Shown piece after piece: positions 15,301 through 24,008 of a stretch of DNA of 41,989 bases. Each line of letters opens with the position of its first letter. Position 1 is the stretch's first letter. The notes beneath the pieces were generated by a model that saw nothing but the letters and a program-made list of their open reading frames with translations, made no database searches and was not told where the DNA came from. Source of the DNA: a virus; the IMG/VR virus record IMGVR_UViG_3300032242_000502, positions 1-41,989 of that record, one strand, 5' to 3'. Made by a program: the position numbers and the translations under genes.

Positions 15301-18300
15301 CAGCTTTTAACCCCTCGGACACTTTTTCCGATTGCCCACTGTACGGAGCGTCCAGTTGCAAGTACGCGTCTTCTTTTGCGCCGTGCACAACCCGCAGCAA
15401 ATTACCTTTATTGACGGGGAAAGGTATAGGCGGTATGTTACCTGTGTAATTAAAATCCGCCACGTTAATTTTTTTAGCGGCATCAAGCAGTTCTTTAACT
15501 TTAGCCCTTTCTTTAACGCCCGCAGCCCCTTTACTAAACCCCACGTTGTCTTTAATAGCTAAGCGGGTTTCATTAACATATATAAACGACCGCAATGCCA
15601 AATTCCACCAGTCTTTAAGCTCTGCTTCCGTAGAAAAATACGGTGTTGGTTTAGATTCATTTTCAAAAATCTGCATAACAACAGTAGCTTCAGGGTTTTG
15701 TTTTTTATGTTCCCCTAATAATTCGTCATAATTTTTACCTTTATATATGGGGTCATCCCATGCTGATGTATACCACTTTTTAATTTCGGGCAAATTCCAC
15801 CAAGCGGTAATTGCTTGAGATGGCGACATTGCCGTCATGTCGCGGTAGTACTTAGCCACTCCCGGACTTTGTGCGCTATACGTACCGTACCCGTACGCTT
15901 GATTGCCTTCGCCCGTGCCCATGTAAGCGTGGTCAAACTGTTCAAACGTGGCGGCTGTGCCGTGCCACGTCCCCTTCAATTCCAGCTGGGCGCAGCCGTA
16001 CGCAAAGTTAACCAAGTCCCCGGTGGTCAGATTGGTCGGATTGAACCCGAGTGTTTTGAGCGCGTTCTTAAACGCGTCAACGAGCATTTTCAACCAGTTG
16101 TGAATAGCTGAGCGTTTGGTAACGCCTGCCGGGGATACACCTGCCTTGACTGCTTCTTCCACAGCGTAAGCCAGTATCTCGTCGTCCATATTTGCGGCGG
16201 AAGTTTCCGCAGCTTCAGCGCGGGCAATGGCCGCTTTGCCGACCTTGGACTCCAAAGAACCGTCGTTGCGGTTAGCCCAACTACGCACCGTACCCACAAG
16301 CGCTTTGAACTGCCCCGCGTTGAAGAAGTTGCGGAACCCAATATGTACACCGACCTCATGCAGCAAAACACCCAGAGCCTCGCCCTTACCAATGTTGTCC
16401 GCAATCAAGAACGCCCGACCATCCAACACAAAACCTTTTGCGTCAGCAGGAATATCAATGTCACTTCCAACAGCAGCCAACGCATCTTCTACTGTCTGGT
16501 ACACACCTAGTACGCGGGAAACCTGCGCTTCGCGTGGCCGACCTGTAACCGGTTCGCCCACTGCTTTTGCAAGCTCGGCTTCAACTTCTTTAACACTCAG
16601 CGCTTTGGTCGGTGTTCCGCGTGAGAGCATCGCACCCTTGTCCAGCTCAGCTTGCGTAGCTGCTTGCAGTTTGGCTTGGGCTTTCTTTTCCGCAGGGGTC
16701 AGCAGCGCTTGCTTGGCAAGCTCCAACGCGTTTGCTTTGGCGCGTTCGTTTGTTTCAGCCCGGTCTACTACGGCTTGCGCCTCTTCTTTGGCCTTGCCTT
16801 CTTTGGCGGCATTCAGTTTTTCCGACGCATCAAGGGCTTCTTTTGTGGCTTGCTTCAACGCAGCTTCTGCTGAGATGACATTGTTTTCCAACACCTGCCG
16901 CGCTTCCTGTGCTGGGGTTAATTTTTGTGGTTTGCGGGCTTGGCTAAGCCGTTGTTGCCCGCTTGTACCGCCAGCGCCTTCAATACTTTCAGCCGTACCC
17001 GTACGCATTTTGGATGGTGCAGCCGTTTGTGTTCTGGCTACGGGGCCTGCTGTTGGTGCAGTCTTTACAAGCCCTGCAAGATTTTTGTAATAGTTGTACT
17101 GCGTTTTCAGTGTTTGAAGCTGCTTGTTAATTTGCGCAACGCTCTTGCCTTGTTTTTGCAAGGCTTGGCCTTCTGCTCTCAAAACATCAAATTGGGCTTT
17201 AAGCTGCCCCATTTTTTCAATAGCTTCTTGCTTTTCTTGCGCACGCTGCATCTGGTCAAACAAGGCGGCTGCGGATTGTGCCCTGCTTGCCGCTGCACGG
17301 CTTTCAGGCGTGGTTTTCTCAATGGGCTCAACCACAGGGCCGGGGCGCACAGACTGCGCTTCATACCCTGCAATCTCACCTTCCAGTTTTTTAATTGCGT
17401 TGTCTACGCGCTTTGTCGGCTTGTTCTGCTTGGCCAACTCTTCGCGTTTTGTTTTGGTTTCCTCCAACCGTTGCATAGCACCGCGCATAGCTAACGCCAG
17501 TGCTTTTTGTTTGCCTACTGGTTCAGACACGCGCAGTCCGGGCAACGTCTCGCCTTTTGCCGTTTGAATGGTTCCGGTTTGCCGCGCCGTAACCGCAGCC
17601 TGCATTTGGTTCTTCTGCTTGTTTACAGCTTCCGCGTTGCGTTTGGCCGCTATCTCGGCCGCGCCCACAACAGCGCGTTGTGCCTTGGCCTCCGCCTGTT
17701 TCTGCTTGATGTCGGGGTTGCTCTTCTGAAACTCCTGTAAGTCTTTAAGTTGCCCGTCCAGCAACTCCAATTTCTTACGCTCAACCAACACCAGCCCGTC
17801 CAGCATGGCTTGCGCAGAGAACTCAGCGCCGTTGTAGGCTTCGTTCAACTTCCCGTTCAGTTCTGACAGCCCTTGCTGCGCCGCAGCAATTTCTGCTTGC
17901 AACGCGTTTGCTTTTTCCAGTTCTTTTGCCAGCGCCTTCTGCTCACCGGCACGGCCCTCCACCGCTTCCGCAGCGGCAACCATCTGGCCCATGCGCGTTT
18001 GCACAGCAGCCAACTGTTTCTCGGCGGTATTTAATGCGTCCTGTGCATTTTTAATATCTGGGGCATACAGCGCTGCCCGCGCATCCATCGACTCCTTCTT
18101 GGCTTCTGCAAAGGCTTCCTTCACTGCGATGGCGTAGTTCTTTTGCGCCTCGGGGATGCGCTTGTTCAACCGTTCGGTTGCGGCATCAATGATTTTTTGA
18201 TTGGCAATAGTCAACTTCTTGGCCACACCCAACGCTGCCCGCCCAGCCTTGACCGCAGGGGACTTTTCAAAATTGGTTGCCGTGGCACGGATGTGCCCAA

Positions 18301-21289
18301 TGTCTTCACGCGTCTCGGGGAACAATGCCTGTTGCCCCGCTTCACGCTGCTCTTCTGCGGTTGGTTTTGTTGCTGCAAGCGCTTCTTTTATAGAGCGCAT
18401 ATCCCGCTGGCTAACTTGTCGCCCTGCAACGATAGCGTCTACCACCGGTTCAACGGTATCTAAAAGCTCGCGGGTAGCTCTGCCTGCATCCATAACATCC
18501 GCAGCGGCATTGAGCGCATCGCGGGCAGCGGGGCGCATTGCGCCCATCTTGGACATTTTGTTGCGCACAAACTCTGTGCGGCGACGCAACTCTCCGGCCA
18601 ACGTGGTAGCAGTTTCTCCACGGGCTTCCGCAGTTTTGGTGGCTTCTTCGGCAGCAAACTGGCGCTTCAACGGGCCGGTCTCTACGCGCTGCGGCGCACG
18701 CGGTGGGTTTGCAAGTTGGTTGCGAATGTTGTCCAGTTGTTCTTTGATGACGGCAACCGCAGGGTGGTACGCACCAAACCGGCGCTCCTCTAAAGGACGT
18801 ACATCTCGCATCCTTGTTTCAGCGCCCTTAACAAGTTTTGTTCCCCGCATTTGGGCACGTTGTTCAACAACTTCAGTCAGGGCTTCGTGCCACGGCAACG
18901 CCTGCACGCGGTTAATCCATTCGTTTATTCCATTATGTAGCTGGAGTGCAGCTTTAGTGGCCTCATCTATTGTTAACGCAGGCCGCCCTTGTACCCGACG
19001 GGCAATAGCAGCTTCTTGTAAAGCGGAACTTATGTATTCTGCTCGGGCTCGTTCAGCACGGGCTAGGGCCGTTTCCAAAGTACCACCGGCCATTTCACCT
19101 TTTTCTTTGCCCAAAAATTCATTAGCACGAATTTTGTTTATTTCGTCTTCCAAACGGGCAAGCGCATCTTGTTGTGCTCGGCGTGCTGCAATAGTTTCTT
19201 GTACGTGAACAGGGCCGTTTTCAGCCAATGCGTTTATTTGTTTTACCGCAAGATTGCCCCGCCCCAATGCTGCCGATGCTGCGGCTTGTTCGTTTGCCCG
19301 TTTTGCGGTGTCATGTTCTTGGTCTGCTCGGTCAGCTTCATTTAGCAAGCTGTGCAATTTACTAATATCGTTTACCGCTTTGTCAGATGGAAGAATTGCT
19401 TCATTTACTTTGACAACCGGTTGTTCACTTGTTAATCCTTTTTCAAACAAGTGGTCTGTATAAATAGATAAATCGGGGCCACTGCGGGGCTGCTGTTCTT
19501 TGAACCCTTTAGGGCGTAAGTCCTCAAGCGCGTCGGCCCCTTCCATGAATCCCGACATGCGTTCATCTACTGGAGCAACTTGTTGCTGGGTCTGCAAATC
19601 GGCTTGACGCGTAGCCAGTTCCTGTGCTGTGGCTTTCTTGGCCTGTTTTTCTTGTTCCGCAAGCCGCATCTTCAAGCCGGACAACAGGTTATTGTTGTCC
19701 ACCGTAGACAATGTAAAGGCTGTGTTGCCTTCTTGGATGGGCGGTATCTTGACGCGATTCTCAACCAACTGCTGCGCCAGTTTGGGGTCTTGCATCAGGT
19801 AGTCGGCATAGCTTCCCAAGTCCATATCGCCCGCGCTGCGGGCTGCGCCAATCTGCTGGGCCGCGTAGTCTGTGAGCGTGGTGTCCGCTTTGGGGGCCGG
19901 TGCGGCCTCGGTCTGGTACAACGAGCGTTCAGCGCCCTTGCGCCCGCTAACTTGGATGCCTTGCCCAACGCGGTTTTGCATCTGCTCCAGCATGTAGTCC
20001 TCGGGAGTTATTGCTGCAACGCGTTCTTGTTCTTTAAGCGTATCCAAGATGGGGCGTACACGCCGGTACTCCGACGCTGCCGATTTCAAGATGGGCGCAT
20101 GCTCTTTGAGCTGGGCATTGATTGCCGCGTTGTCTTGCTTTTGAACTTCTGTAAGCGGTTGGGTTTTTGTGGATTTTTGAATCTGTGCCTGCAAATCAGC
20201 TTGCACCTTTTCAGCATCGTTGTACGCTTGCTCAGCTTCTTTGGCGTACTCAGGTGTTTGGCGGCGGGTTTGTTCGGCAGCGTCAGCTTGGGCTCTAGCT
20301 TGCGCATCGGCTGCGGCTTGGGTGCGGCGGTCTTCTGCTTGCTTGGCGTTGAACCGGCTCTGTTCTTGGCCGCGCTCCACATACCGACCGGCGGGGGCTA
20401 GGACACCGCCCAGCACTGCACCACCTACAAAGTTGTCAAAGTACTCTTTGCGAGCATCCGGGTCGGTAATGCTCAACCCCGCTTGCATACGTTCAAAAAC
20501 CTGCTGGCCTGCTTCAGTCAAGCCCTCAATCCCCATCGTCTTGCCGGTGGTCAGCGCGTAATCAGCAACGGTTTTCTTGAGCCCTTGTTCAGCCAAGTTC
20601 TTGGCTTCTTTCTCCGACAGGTCAATGCCTGCACGCTTAAACAAGTTCCCAACGCCGGGAATCATGTGCAAGCTAACGGTATCCAAAGCCGCTTGGGGGA
20701 TGGCGGCTAGGGCCGCAGCACCGAGGTCAGTCTCGCCCAGATTCTTACCCTCTTGGACTTGGCGGGAAATGTTGGAACCGGTAAACTGCGTGGCGGATGT
20801 TGCACCTGTGGCAGCGGTGGACGCTATGTTGGCTGCGCGTGCTGCTGCGGCAATTTCTGCTGCGGTGGCCCCGATAGCTGCTTCGGGAGCTAGGAATGCA
20901 GCCGCCGCACCAGCAGCGGCTGGGGCAACCATGTAGGGCAACGATTGCCCTGCCAGTTCCGCTACCTTGGTGAATGGCGCTTCTGTCCAACCTTTTTCAG
21001 TTGGCTTGAACGTACTCTCTTGGTACTTCTTCTGTTCCGCAATGTACTTCTCGGCTTCAGGCAAAGCCATCAAACCGGTACGACCGGCCAGTCCTGCAAT
21101 GTCTGATTTGAGCGCTGAGTAGCTGGACTTGAGCGCGGGCATGAAACCCGACTCGGGTTGTTTCTCTGGTGTTTTGGATGCGAATGCATCCGGGTACATC
21201 TTTTGTGCCCGTGCGTAAGCGGACTCTGGCGTCTCCCCCGGTCTGACTGCCACTTCTGTGCCATCGGGAAGCGGAACGGTTTGCGCCAT
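12353..21289 (-). CDS. Giant polyvalent internal/ejected virion protein with ART-like and LPD38-like domains
   Basis: This 2978-residue protein is the last late gene. Order of parts: an N-terminal MAQTVPLPDGTEVAVRPGET module; an Ala/Gly-rich hydrophobic region (about 90-300); long Ala/Gln/Glu/Lys coiled coils (about 310-1500); a metallopeptidase-like site LLHEVGVHIGFRNFF with H1644, E1645, H1649 (HExxxH, one residue longer than HExxH); an ADP-ribosyltransferase-like domain of the ART-PolyVal type (WHGTAATFEQFD with H1776; GYGTYSAQSPGVAKYY with Y1804; YLQLDAPYSGQ at 1976; ASELLAANGIVGNKFFD); and an LPD38-like region (about 2470-2740, LLRAGVTRTPMYIMRQLFRD). Such proteins are packaged and injected, acting early in the host cell. 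Start follows AAGGAC. Activities are inferred. An AT-rich stretch lies within the ART domain. Confidence 0.9.
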   Translation of the reverse strand: MAQTVPLPDGTEVAVRPGETPESAYARAQKMYPDAFASKTPEKQPESGFMPALKSSYSALKSDIAGLAGRTGLMALPEAEKYIAEQKKYQESTFKPTEKGWTEAPFTKVAELAGQSLPYMVAPAAAGAAAAFLAPEAAIGATAAEIAAAARAANIASTAATGATSATQFTGSNISRQVQEGKNLGETDLGAAALAAIPQAALDTVSLHMIPGVGNLFKRAGIDLSEKEAKNLAEQGLKKTVADYALTTGKTMGIEGLTEAGQQVFERMQAGLSITDPDARKEYFDNFVGGAVLGGVLAPAGRYVERGQEQSRFNAKQAEDRRTQAAADAQARAQADAAEQTRRQTPEYAKEAEQAYNDAEKVQADLQAQIQKSTKTQPLTEVQKQDNAAINAQLKEHAPILKSAASEYRRVRPILDTLKEQERVAAITPEDYMLEQMQNRVGQGIQVSGRKGAERSLYQTEAAPAPKADTTLTDYAAQQIGAARSAGDMDLGSYADYLMQDPKLAQQLVENRVKIPPIQEGNTAFTLSTVDNNNLLSGLKMRLAEQEKQAKKATAQELATRQADLQTQQQVAPVDERMSGFMEGADALEDLRPKGFKEQQPRSGPDLSIYTDHLFEKGLTSEQPVVKVNEAILPSDKAVNDISKLHSLLNEADRADQEHDTAKRANEQAAASAALGRGNLAVKQINALAENGPVHVQETIAARRAQQDALARLEDEINKIRANEFLGKEKGEMAGGTLETALARAERARAEYISSALQEAAIARRVQGRPALTIDEATKAALQLHNGINEWINRVQALPWHEALTEVVEQRAQMRGTKLVKGAETRMRDVRPLEERRFGAYHPAVAVIKEQLDNIRNQLANPPRAPQRVETGPLKRQFAAEEATKTAEARGETATTLAGELRRRTEFVRNKMSKMGAMRPAARDALNAAADVMDAGRATRELLDTVEPVVDAIVAGRQVSQRDMRSIKEALAATKPTAEEQREAGQQALFPETREDIGHIRATATNFEKSPAVKAGRAALGVAKKLTIANQKIIDAATERLNKRIPEAQKNYAIAVKEAFAEAKKESMDARAALYAPDIKNAQDALNTAEKQLAAVQTRMGQMVAAAEAVEGRAGEQKALAKELEKANALQAEIAAAQQGLSELNGKLNEAYNGAEFSAQAMLDGLVLVERKKLELLDGQLKDLQEFQKSNPDIKQKQAEAKAQRAVVGAAEIAAKRNAEAVNKQKNQMQAAVTARQTGTIQTAKGETLPGLRVSEPVGKQKALALAMRGAMQRLEETKTKREELAKQNKPTKRVDNAIKKLEGEIAGYEAQSVRPGPVVEPIEKTTPESRAAASRAQSAAALFDQMQRAQEKQEAIEKMGQLKAQFDVLRAEGQALQKQGKSVAQINKQLQTLKTQYNYYKNLAGLVKTAPTAGPVARTQTAAPSKMRTGTAESIEGAGGTSGQQRLSQARKPQKLTPAQEARQVLENNVISAEAALKQATKEALDASEKLNAAKEGKAKEEAQAVVDRAETNERAKANALELAKQALLTPAEKKAQAKLQAATQAELDKGAMLSRGTPTKALSVKEVEAELAKAVGEPVTGRPREAQVSRVLGVYQTVEDALAAVGSDIDIPADAKGFVLDGRAFLIADNIGKGEALGVLLHEVGVHIGFRNFFNAGQFKALVGTVRSWANRNDGSLESKVGKAAIARAEAAETSAANMDDEILAYAVEEAVKAGVSPAGVTKRSAIHNWLKMLVDAFKNALKTLGFNPTNLTTGDLVNFAYGCAQLELKGTWHGTAATFEQFDHAYMGTGEGNQAYGYGTYSAQSPGVAKYYRDMTAMSPSQAITAWWNLPEIKKWYTSAWDDPIYKGKNYDELLGEHKKQNPEATVVMQIFENESKPTPYFSTEAELKDWWNLALRSFIYVNETRLAIKDNVGFSKGAAGVKERAKVKELLDAAKKINVADFNYTGNIPPIPFPVNKGNLLRVVHGAKEDAYLQLDAPYSGQSEKVSEGLKAAFKAMTPEQKAEFNRQVGRTANPDGKFLYSAFKIALGSQKTASELLAANGIVGNKFFDAPTRKAGLRGEAADFNYVDFLDKDQGPQILGENLTPIGRASGPLFSRAAKYGEDNALSQLAQDTVARKKGWWQSMLGGSNHGLEFEMQTTDMRAALRKVMEAGAKSFGDSRLFQQAMYSYTKADQKMPLVLAALSDGPLEMYEDAKGLKGIRTTGKDSAREVFDAVGGIPDKYGNEAAKMEMATMYMIAQRATNKGLAKLDLGALGITQDRVDAAMAAANADPQLKGALEKVRERYNAYNKGQIEFLAETGSITKADAREFLREGDYVPYYRIRENGIAELVFGGEKTMTIGDIRHQPQLAALKGGEAKILPINESIPRNTTLLINKAMTNLATRNVAYALQELGKATDTMQIRKGYGAAADASIIRFNQEPDPNDSKDTGERHVRVQTNGTVAEGVPAEMLVRSLEGAPLTLPAFLKWGGVAGDLLRAGVTRTPMYIMRQLFRDPMAATATAGLDYSMLTSIYKANKEFLKMSTGQSTTAAELIKKGLIQSGIFTGDTDDVAKFATQLASGKDFNAFEKFFRMADKYAMNADAATRALVYDNAIKKGLSEVEADFATMESMNFHKRGLSPTVQYVSRMIPFFNSQIQGLNVLYKAATGQMPFNEQLKIKQKFYNNAMLLAASGIAYAMAMQDDDYYKNAKPKDRYSNFIVHIPGVDEPLKLPIPYEFGWFFSMGAAAADAMVGQTDGAQQARALRDMFIGAIPGSSSMGVPQIVKPIAEVWTNKDFNTGNELESKRLQGKSVEERYNANTTELAKAISKAAPVLSPIQIERIVDGYFGKIPLAVLAATNGLFKDGEVEPVPKNLSEMSFIGSAFQKKYGGADADVMYKLADEAMQAKRDLDGMRREGRAADAKDFIQNHRTELAVAPMALQYQKLMGNFRTMEERIRGANMPGDEKRKRIDDIEKRKQDLASKFEQRIKQIES

Positions 21290-21342
21290 ATAAAGTCCTT
21301 AACAGAGATTTGCTGCTCCAGTGCAGCCTGATTACTATACCA

Positions 21343-23052
21343 CTACGGCCTAACCGCAGGCATTCCAAGCGTTGCCAAAAATTGCGGGTATGTCATGGGA
21401 GGTGTCAATGTTTCTTTGCCTGCAAATCCGGGCAAATAGTGCGACGTATAGGCGGTCAGTGGGTTGAACTTACCGGCTTCAATAGTCGCCTTCATCTCCA
21501 GACCCTTTTGCAAATCGCCTTTGCCCAACGCCATCAATGTGCGGGCTTCTCCGGGCAACAATTGCGCTCTTGCGTTTGCGCCCAGTTCTTGCATTGCCGC
21601 GCGTGCGTTTGCTCCGGCCTCAGTCATTGCGTGCAAGCGTTCTTGGCTACCTTCGCGTTGGGTTTCCAGCCCTTGCTGCACGCCCGCGTCAAAAATGTGT
21701 CCGGCAGTGCGCTCGTTGACATCTTCTTTGTGCTGGATGTGTTTGACGGTTGCGTCTTTGACGGCCATCAAGCCCTGTGTAAGAGAGTTCTCTGCGGCAA
21801 GACGGTCTTTGTTTGTCATCGTCTCGGCGTTGTACTTCAGGTCTTGCAGTGAATCGCGGGCATCTTCCAGCTTTTGACGTTGGGCGTTGGTGTATTTGGC
21901 CTCGGTCATGTACTGGTTAATACCTAGTTGAGAGCCTTCGGCAAGACCTGACAGCCCTTTGCCTTTGGATTGTGCAATTCCCAGCCCGCCAGTTATCATG
22001 GACAGCCACGGGTTAACGGCTTCTTGCTGGGCAATGTTTTGCTCACGGGCATTCTGCCGTGCAGTACGCTCATCCACCAGCGTTTTCAAGCCTTGTTCTT
22101 GTTTGTCCGCCAACGCCATTGCTTTGTCGTGTTGTGCTTGGGCCAAATCACCAACTTCTGCAATCTCAGGCGGCAAGTTGTCCCGTGGATTGCCCTGTGA
22201 TTTAAGCGCAGCGTTGAAGTCCGCACTGTAATTCGGGCTTGCCGCAGCGGGGGCCGAGCTGGCTTGGATGGTGGGCTGGACTGCGGGCGCGGGGGCCGCG
22301 CTGGGAGCACGCAGTTGGTCAATCCCCGTCTTTTCTTTGGGGGCTGCTACTACTTTTTCTGGAGGAGCACTAGGGGTTTTTTCAATTTTTGGAACAACCG
22401 GAACCACTGCGGGTGCGGGTTTTGCCGGAACCTCGGGCGCTGCTCCTGCGGGCCTTCTTCCATACACAGACTCGTACGCTTTCAAAACTTCCGGGTTGGG
22501 CTGTTCAAAATTTGATTTAACGGCATCTATTGCTTTTTGTCGCGTGTTCAAGTAATCCGTCATTGAACCGTTAAAGCGGTTAAACCCCTCCATGCTAACG
22601 CGGGGGTCGGGCAAATTTTGGTCAATTGCCGCCAGTGCATCACTAACCCCACCTCCGGCAAACGCAACTATCCCACCAGCGGCCATGCCTTGCATGTTGG
22701 GCGCGGGCAACTGGGCGATGCCGGTGTCCTCGGGCAGGGGTTGCTGCATAGCCTGCGGTTGGGGTGCGGCTTGGCGAACGGGGGGTTGCGGAGTCATTTG
22801 CGCCACAACTTGCTGGTTCACCGGGGGCGGGGCCATACCCATCTGCTGCGCCGCTATGGCAGCAGCTTGCTTGGCAATCTGGTTATCTACGTACTTGGCC
22901 GCAGACAGCATCATGGGGTCGTCCATGTGCATCTGGGCAAATTGTTTACGCTGGGGCGGCGTCATCTCCACAAGATGCGCAAGCACTGCGTTGATATTCA
23001 TGGGGGCGGTGATGCCTCCAGACCGTGGTGTTAGGGGGTTAGTTCCAAACAT
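21343..23052 (-). CDS. Internal virion protein candidate (569 aa)
   Basis: This protein begins MFGTNPLTPRSGGITAPMNI. Residues 20-130 are Gln/Pro-rich, followed by the tag-like MAAGGIVAFAGGG (about 122-134), a Pro/Ala linker (about 200-280) and a long helical coiled-coil region (ADKQEQGLKTLVDERTARQN onward) to a C-terminal PGFAGKETLTPPMTYPQFL. No enzyme motif is seen. Its place between the 312-aa Gln-rich protein and the giant polyvalent protein matches the internal core or ejection proteins of podoviruses (T7 gp14-16 position). The assignment is by position and composition. Confidence 0.7.
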   Translation of the reverse strand: MFGTNPLTPRSGGITAPMNINAVLAHLVEMTPPQRKQFAQMHMDDPMMLSAAKYVDNQIAKQAAAIAAQQMGMAPPPVNQQVVAQMTPQPPVRQAAPQPQAMQQPLPEDTGIAQLPAPNMQGMAAGGIVAFAGGGVSDALAAIDQNLPDPRVSMEGFNRFNGSMTDYLNTRQKAIDAVKSNFEQPNPEVLKAYESVYGRRPAGAAPEVPAKPAPAVVPVVPKIEKTPSAPPEKVVAAPKEKTGIDQLRAPSAAPAPAVQPTIQASSAPAAASPNYSADFNAALKSQGNPRDNLPPEIAEVGDLAQAQHDKAMALADKQEQGLKTLVDERTARQNAREQNIAQQEAVNPWLSMITGGLGIAQSKGKGLSGLAEGSQLGINQYMTEAKYTNAQRQKLEDARDSLQDLKYNAETMTNKDRLAAENSLTQGLMAVKDATVKHIQHKEDVNERTAGHIFDAGVQQGLETQREGSQERLHAMTEAGANARAAMQELGANARAQLLPGEARTLMALGKGDLQKGLEMKATIEAGKFNPLTAYTSHYLPGFAGKETLTPPMTYPQFLATLGMPAVRP

Positions 23053-23061
23053 GACTGTTCC

Positions 23062-24000
23062 TTATCCCATGCTGCTAAGCAAGAGCGCAGGCAGACCGCC
23101 CCTAGATTTAACCACACCGCCTTTGGCAAATCCGCTTGGTGTTGGGTTATTTTTGGTGTACTGATTGTACGCACCCAAAGCGCCTGCGCCTGCCAAACCT
23201 AAACCTGCCACTTGATTGAGCATTGATGGGGCTGCTTGATATACGCTCGAGCCGGTTTGAGTAAGCGGGGCTCCTCGAATGATGTCCGACATGAAACCGA
23301 GGTTCTTGAACGGGTAGTTTTGTTCCGCAGCATACTGCTGCTGGCCCACGTTAAGCAGGTTCTGCGCTTGCTGTTGTTGCTGACCGCCCAGTTGATTCTG
23401 AAGTCCCAGCGCCGCTTGGCCTTGCTGGCCCAGTAGGGAATACCCTTGGAGCCCCTTGGCTTGGTCTGCGTTGTACTGTTGTTGGGCAGAGTTGTATGCG
23501 TTTTGCATACCAGTTGCTTCAATGTCGCCCTTTTGCAGCGCGAGGTTACGCTCACGTTCTGCCCGCATGATTGCATCACGACCGCCCCCAAATGCTCCTG
23601 CCTGCGCCGCTTGAGCCTGTTGCTGGGTTCCAGCTACTTCTGATTGCCGTTGTGCATCCCGTTGTTGTCGCTCAATGACGCTCTGAATGTAGGGCGACAT
23701 GTACTGCTGGGCTTGCTCTTGACCAAACGTCTGGCCAGCCAACCCTTGGATTCCTTGCAAGGCGTTCTGTGCGTAATTGTTTCCATCGCCGCCGAGCCCT
23801 TGGGCTTGCTGAAAAGACTGCTGCTGTAGTGGGTTAAACGCAGCTACTTGGTCGCCATTCAATCCATATTTTGCTGCCCAGTCTTGGTAGCTTTGATACG
23901 GCTGGGAAGAAGCTGCTTGGGCGGCTCCAAGGAGTCCCTCTGCATAGGGAGCAATTACTGGCGCAAAGCCTGTCTGGTACTGTACTGTTTGGTCTGCCAT
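23062..24000 (-). CDS. Gln-rich internal virion protein candidate
   Basis: This 312-residue protein is extremely Gln/Ala-rich in the middle (NQLGGQQQQQAQNLLNVGQQ) with amphipathic helical segments, and ends in NPTPSGFAKGGVVKSRGGLP plus a hydrophobic tip ALLLSSMG. The FAKGGVVK segment is the GG tag shared with other late proteins. Size and position resemble T7 gp14-like ejection proteins that form a channel through the outer membrane, but no direct similarity can be claimed. Ten bases or less separate it from the genes on both sides, so they are one operon. Confidence 0.7.
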   Translation of the reverse strand: MADQTVQYQTGFAPVIAPYAEGLLGAAQAASSQPYQSYQDWAAKYGLNGDQVAAFNPLQQQSFQQAQGLGGDGNNYAQNALQGIQGLAGQTFGQEQAQQYMSPYIQSVIERQQRDAQRQSEVAGTQQQAQAAQAGAFGGGRDAIMRAERERNLALQKGDIEATGMQNAYNSAQQQYNADQAKGLQGYSLLGQQGQAALGLQNQLGGQQQQQAQNLLNVGQQQYAAEQNYPFKNLGFMSDIIRGAPLTQTGSSVYQAAPSMLNQVAGLGLAGAGALGAYNQYTKNNPTPSGFAKGGVVKSRGGLPALLLSSMG

Positions 24001-24008
24001 GTCAACTC

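Noticed and set aside
18201-20401. Long + strand frames opposite the giant late gene (335 and 273 codons)
   Set aside because: They mirror Ala/Gln/Lys/Glu-rich coiled-coil codons on the - strand, have no ribosome binding sites and encode Cys/Ser/Arg/Leu-biased sequence unlike real proteins.
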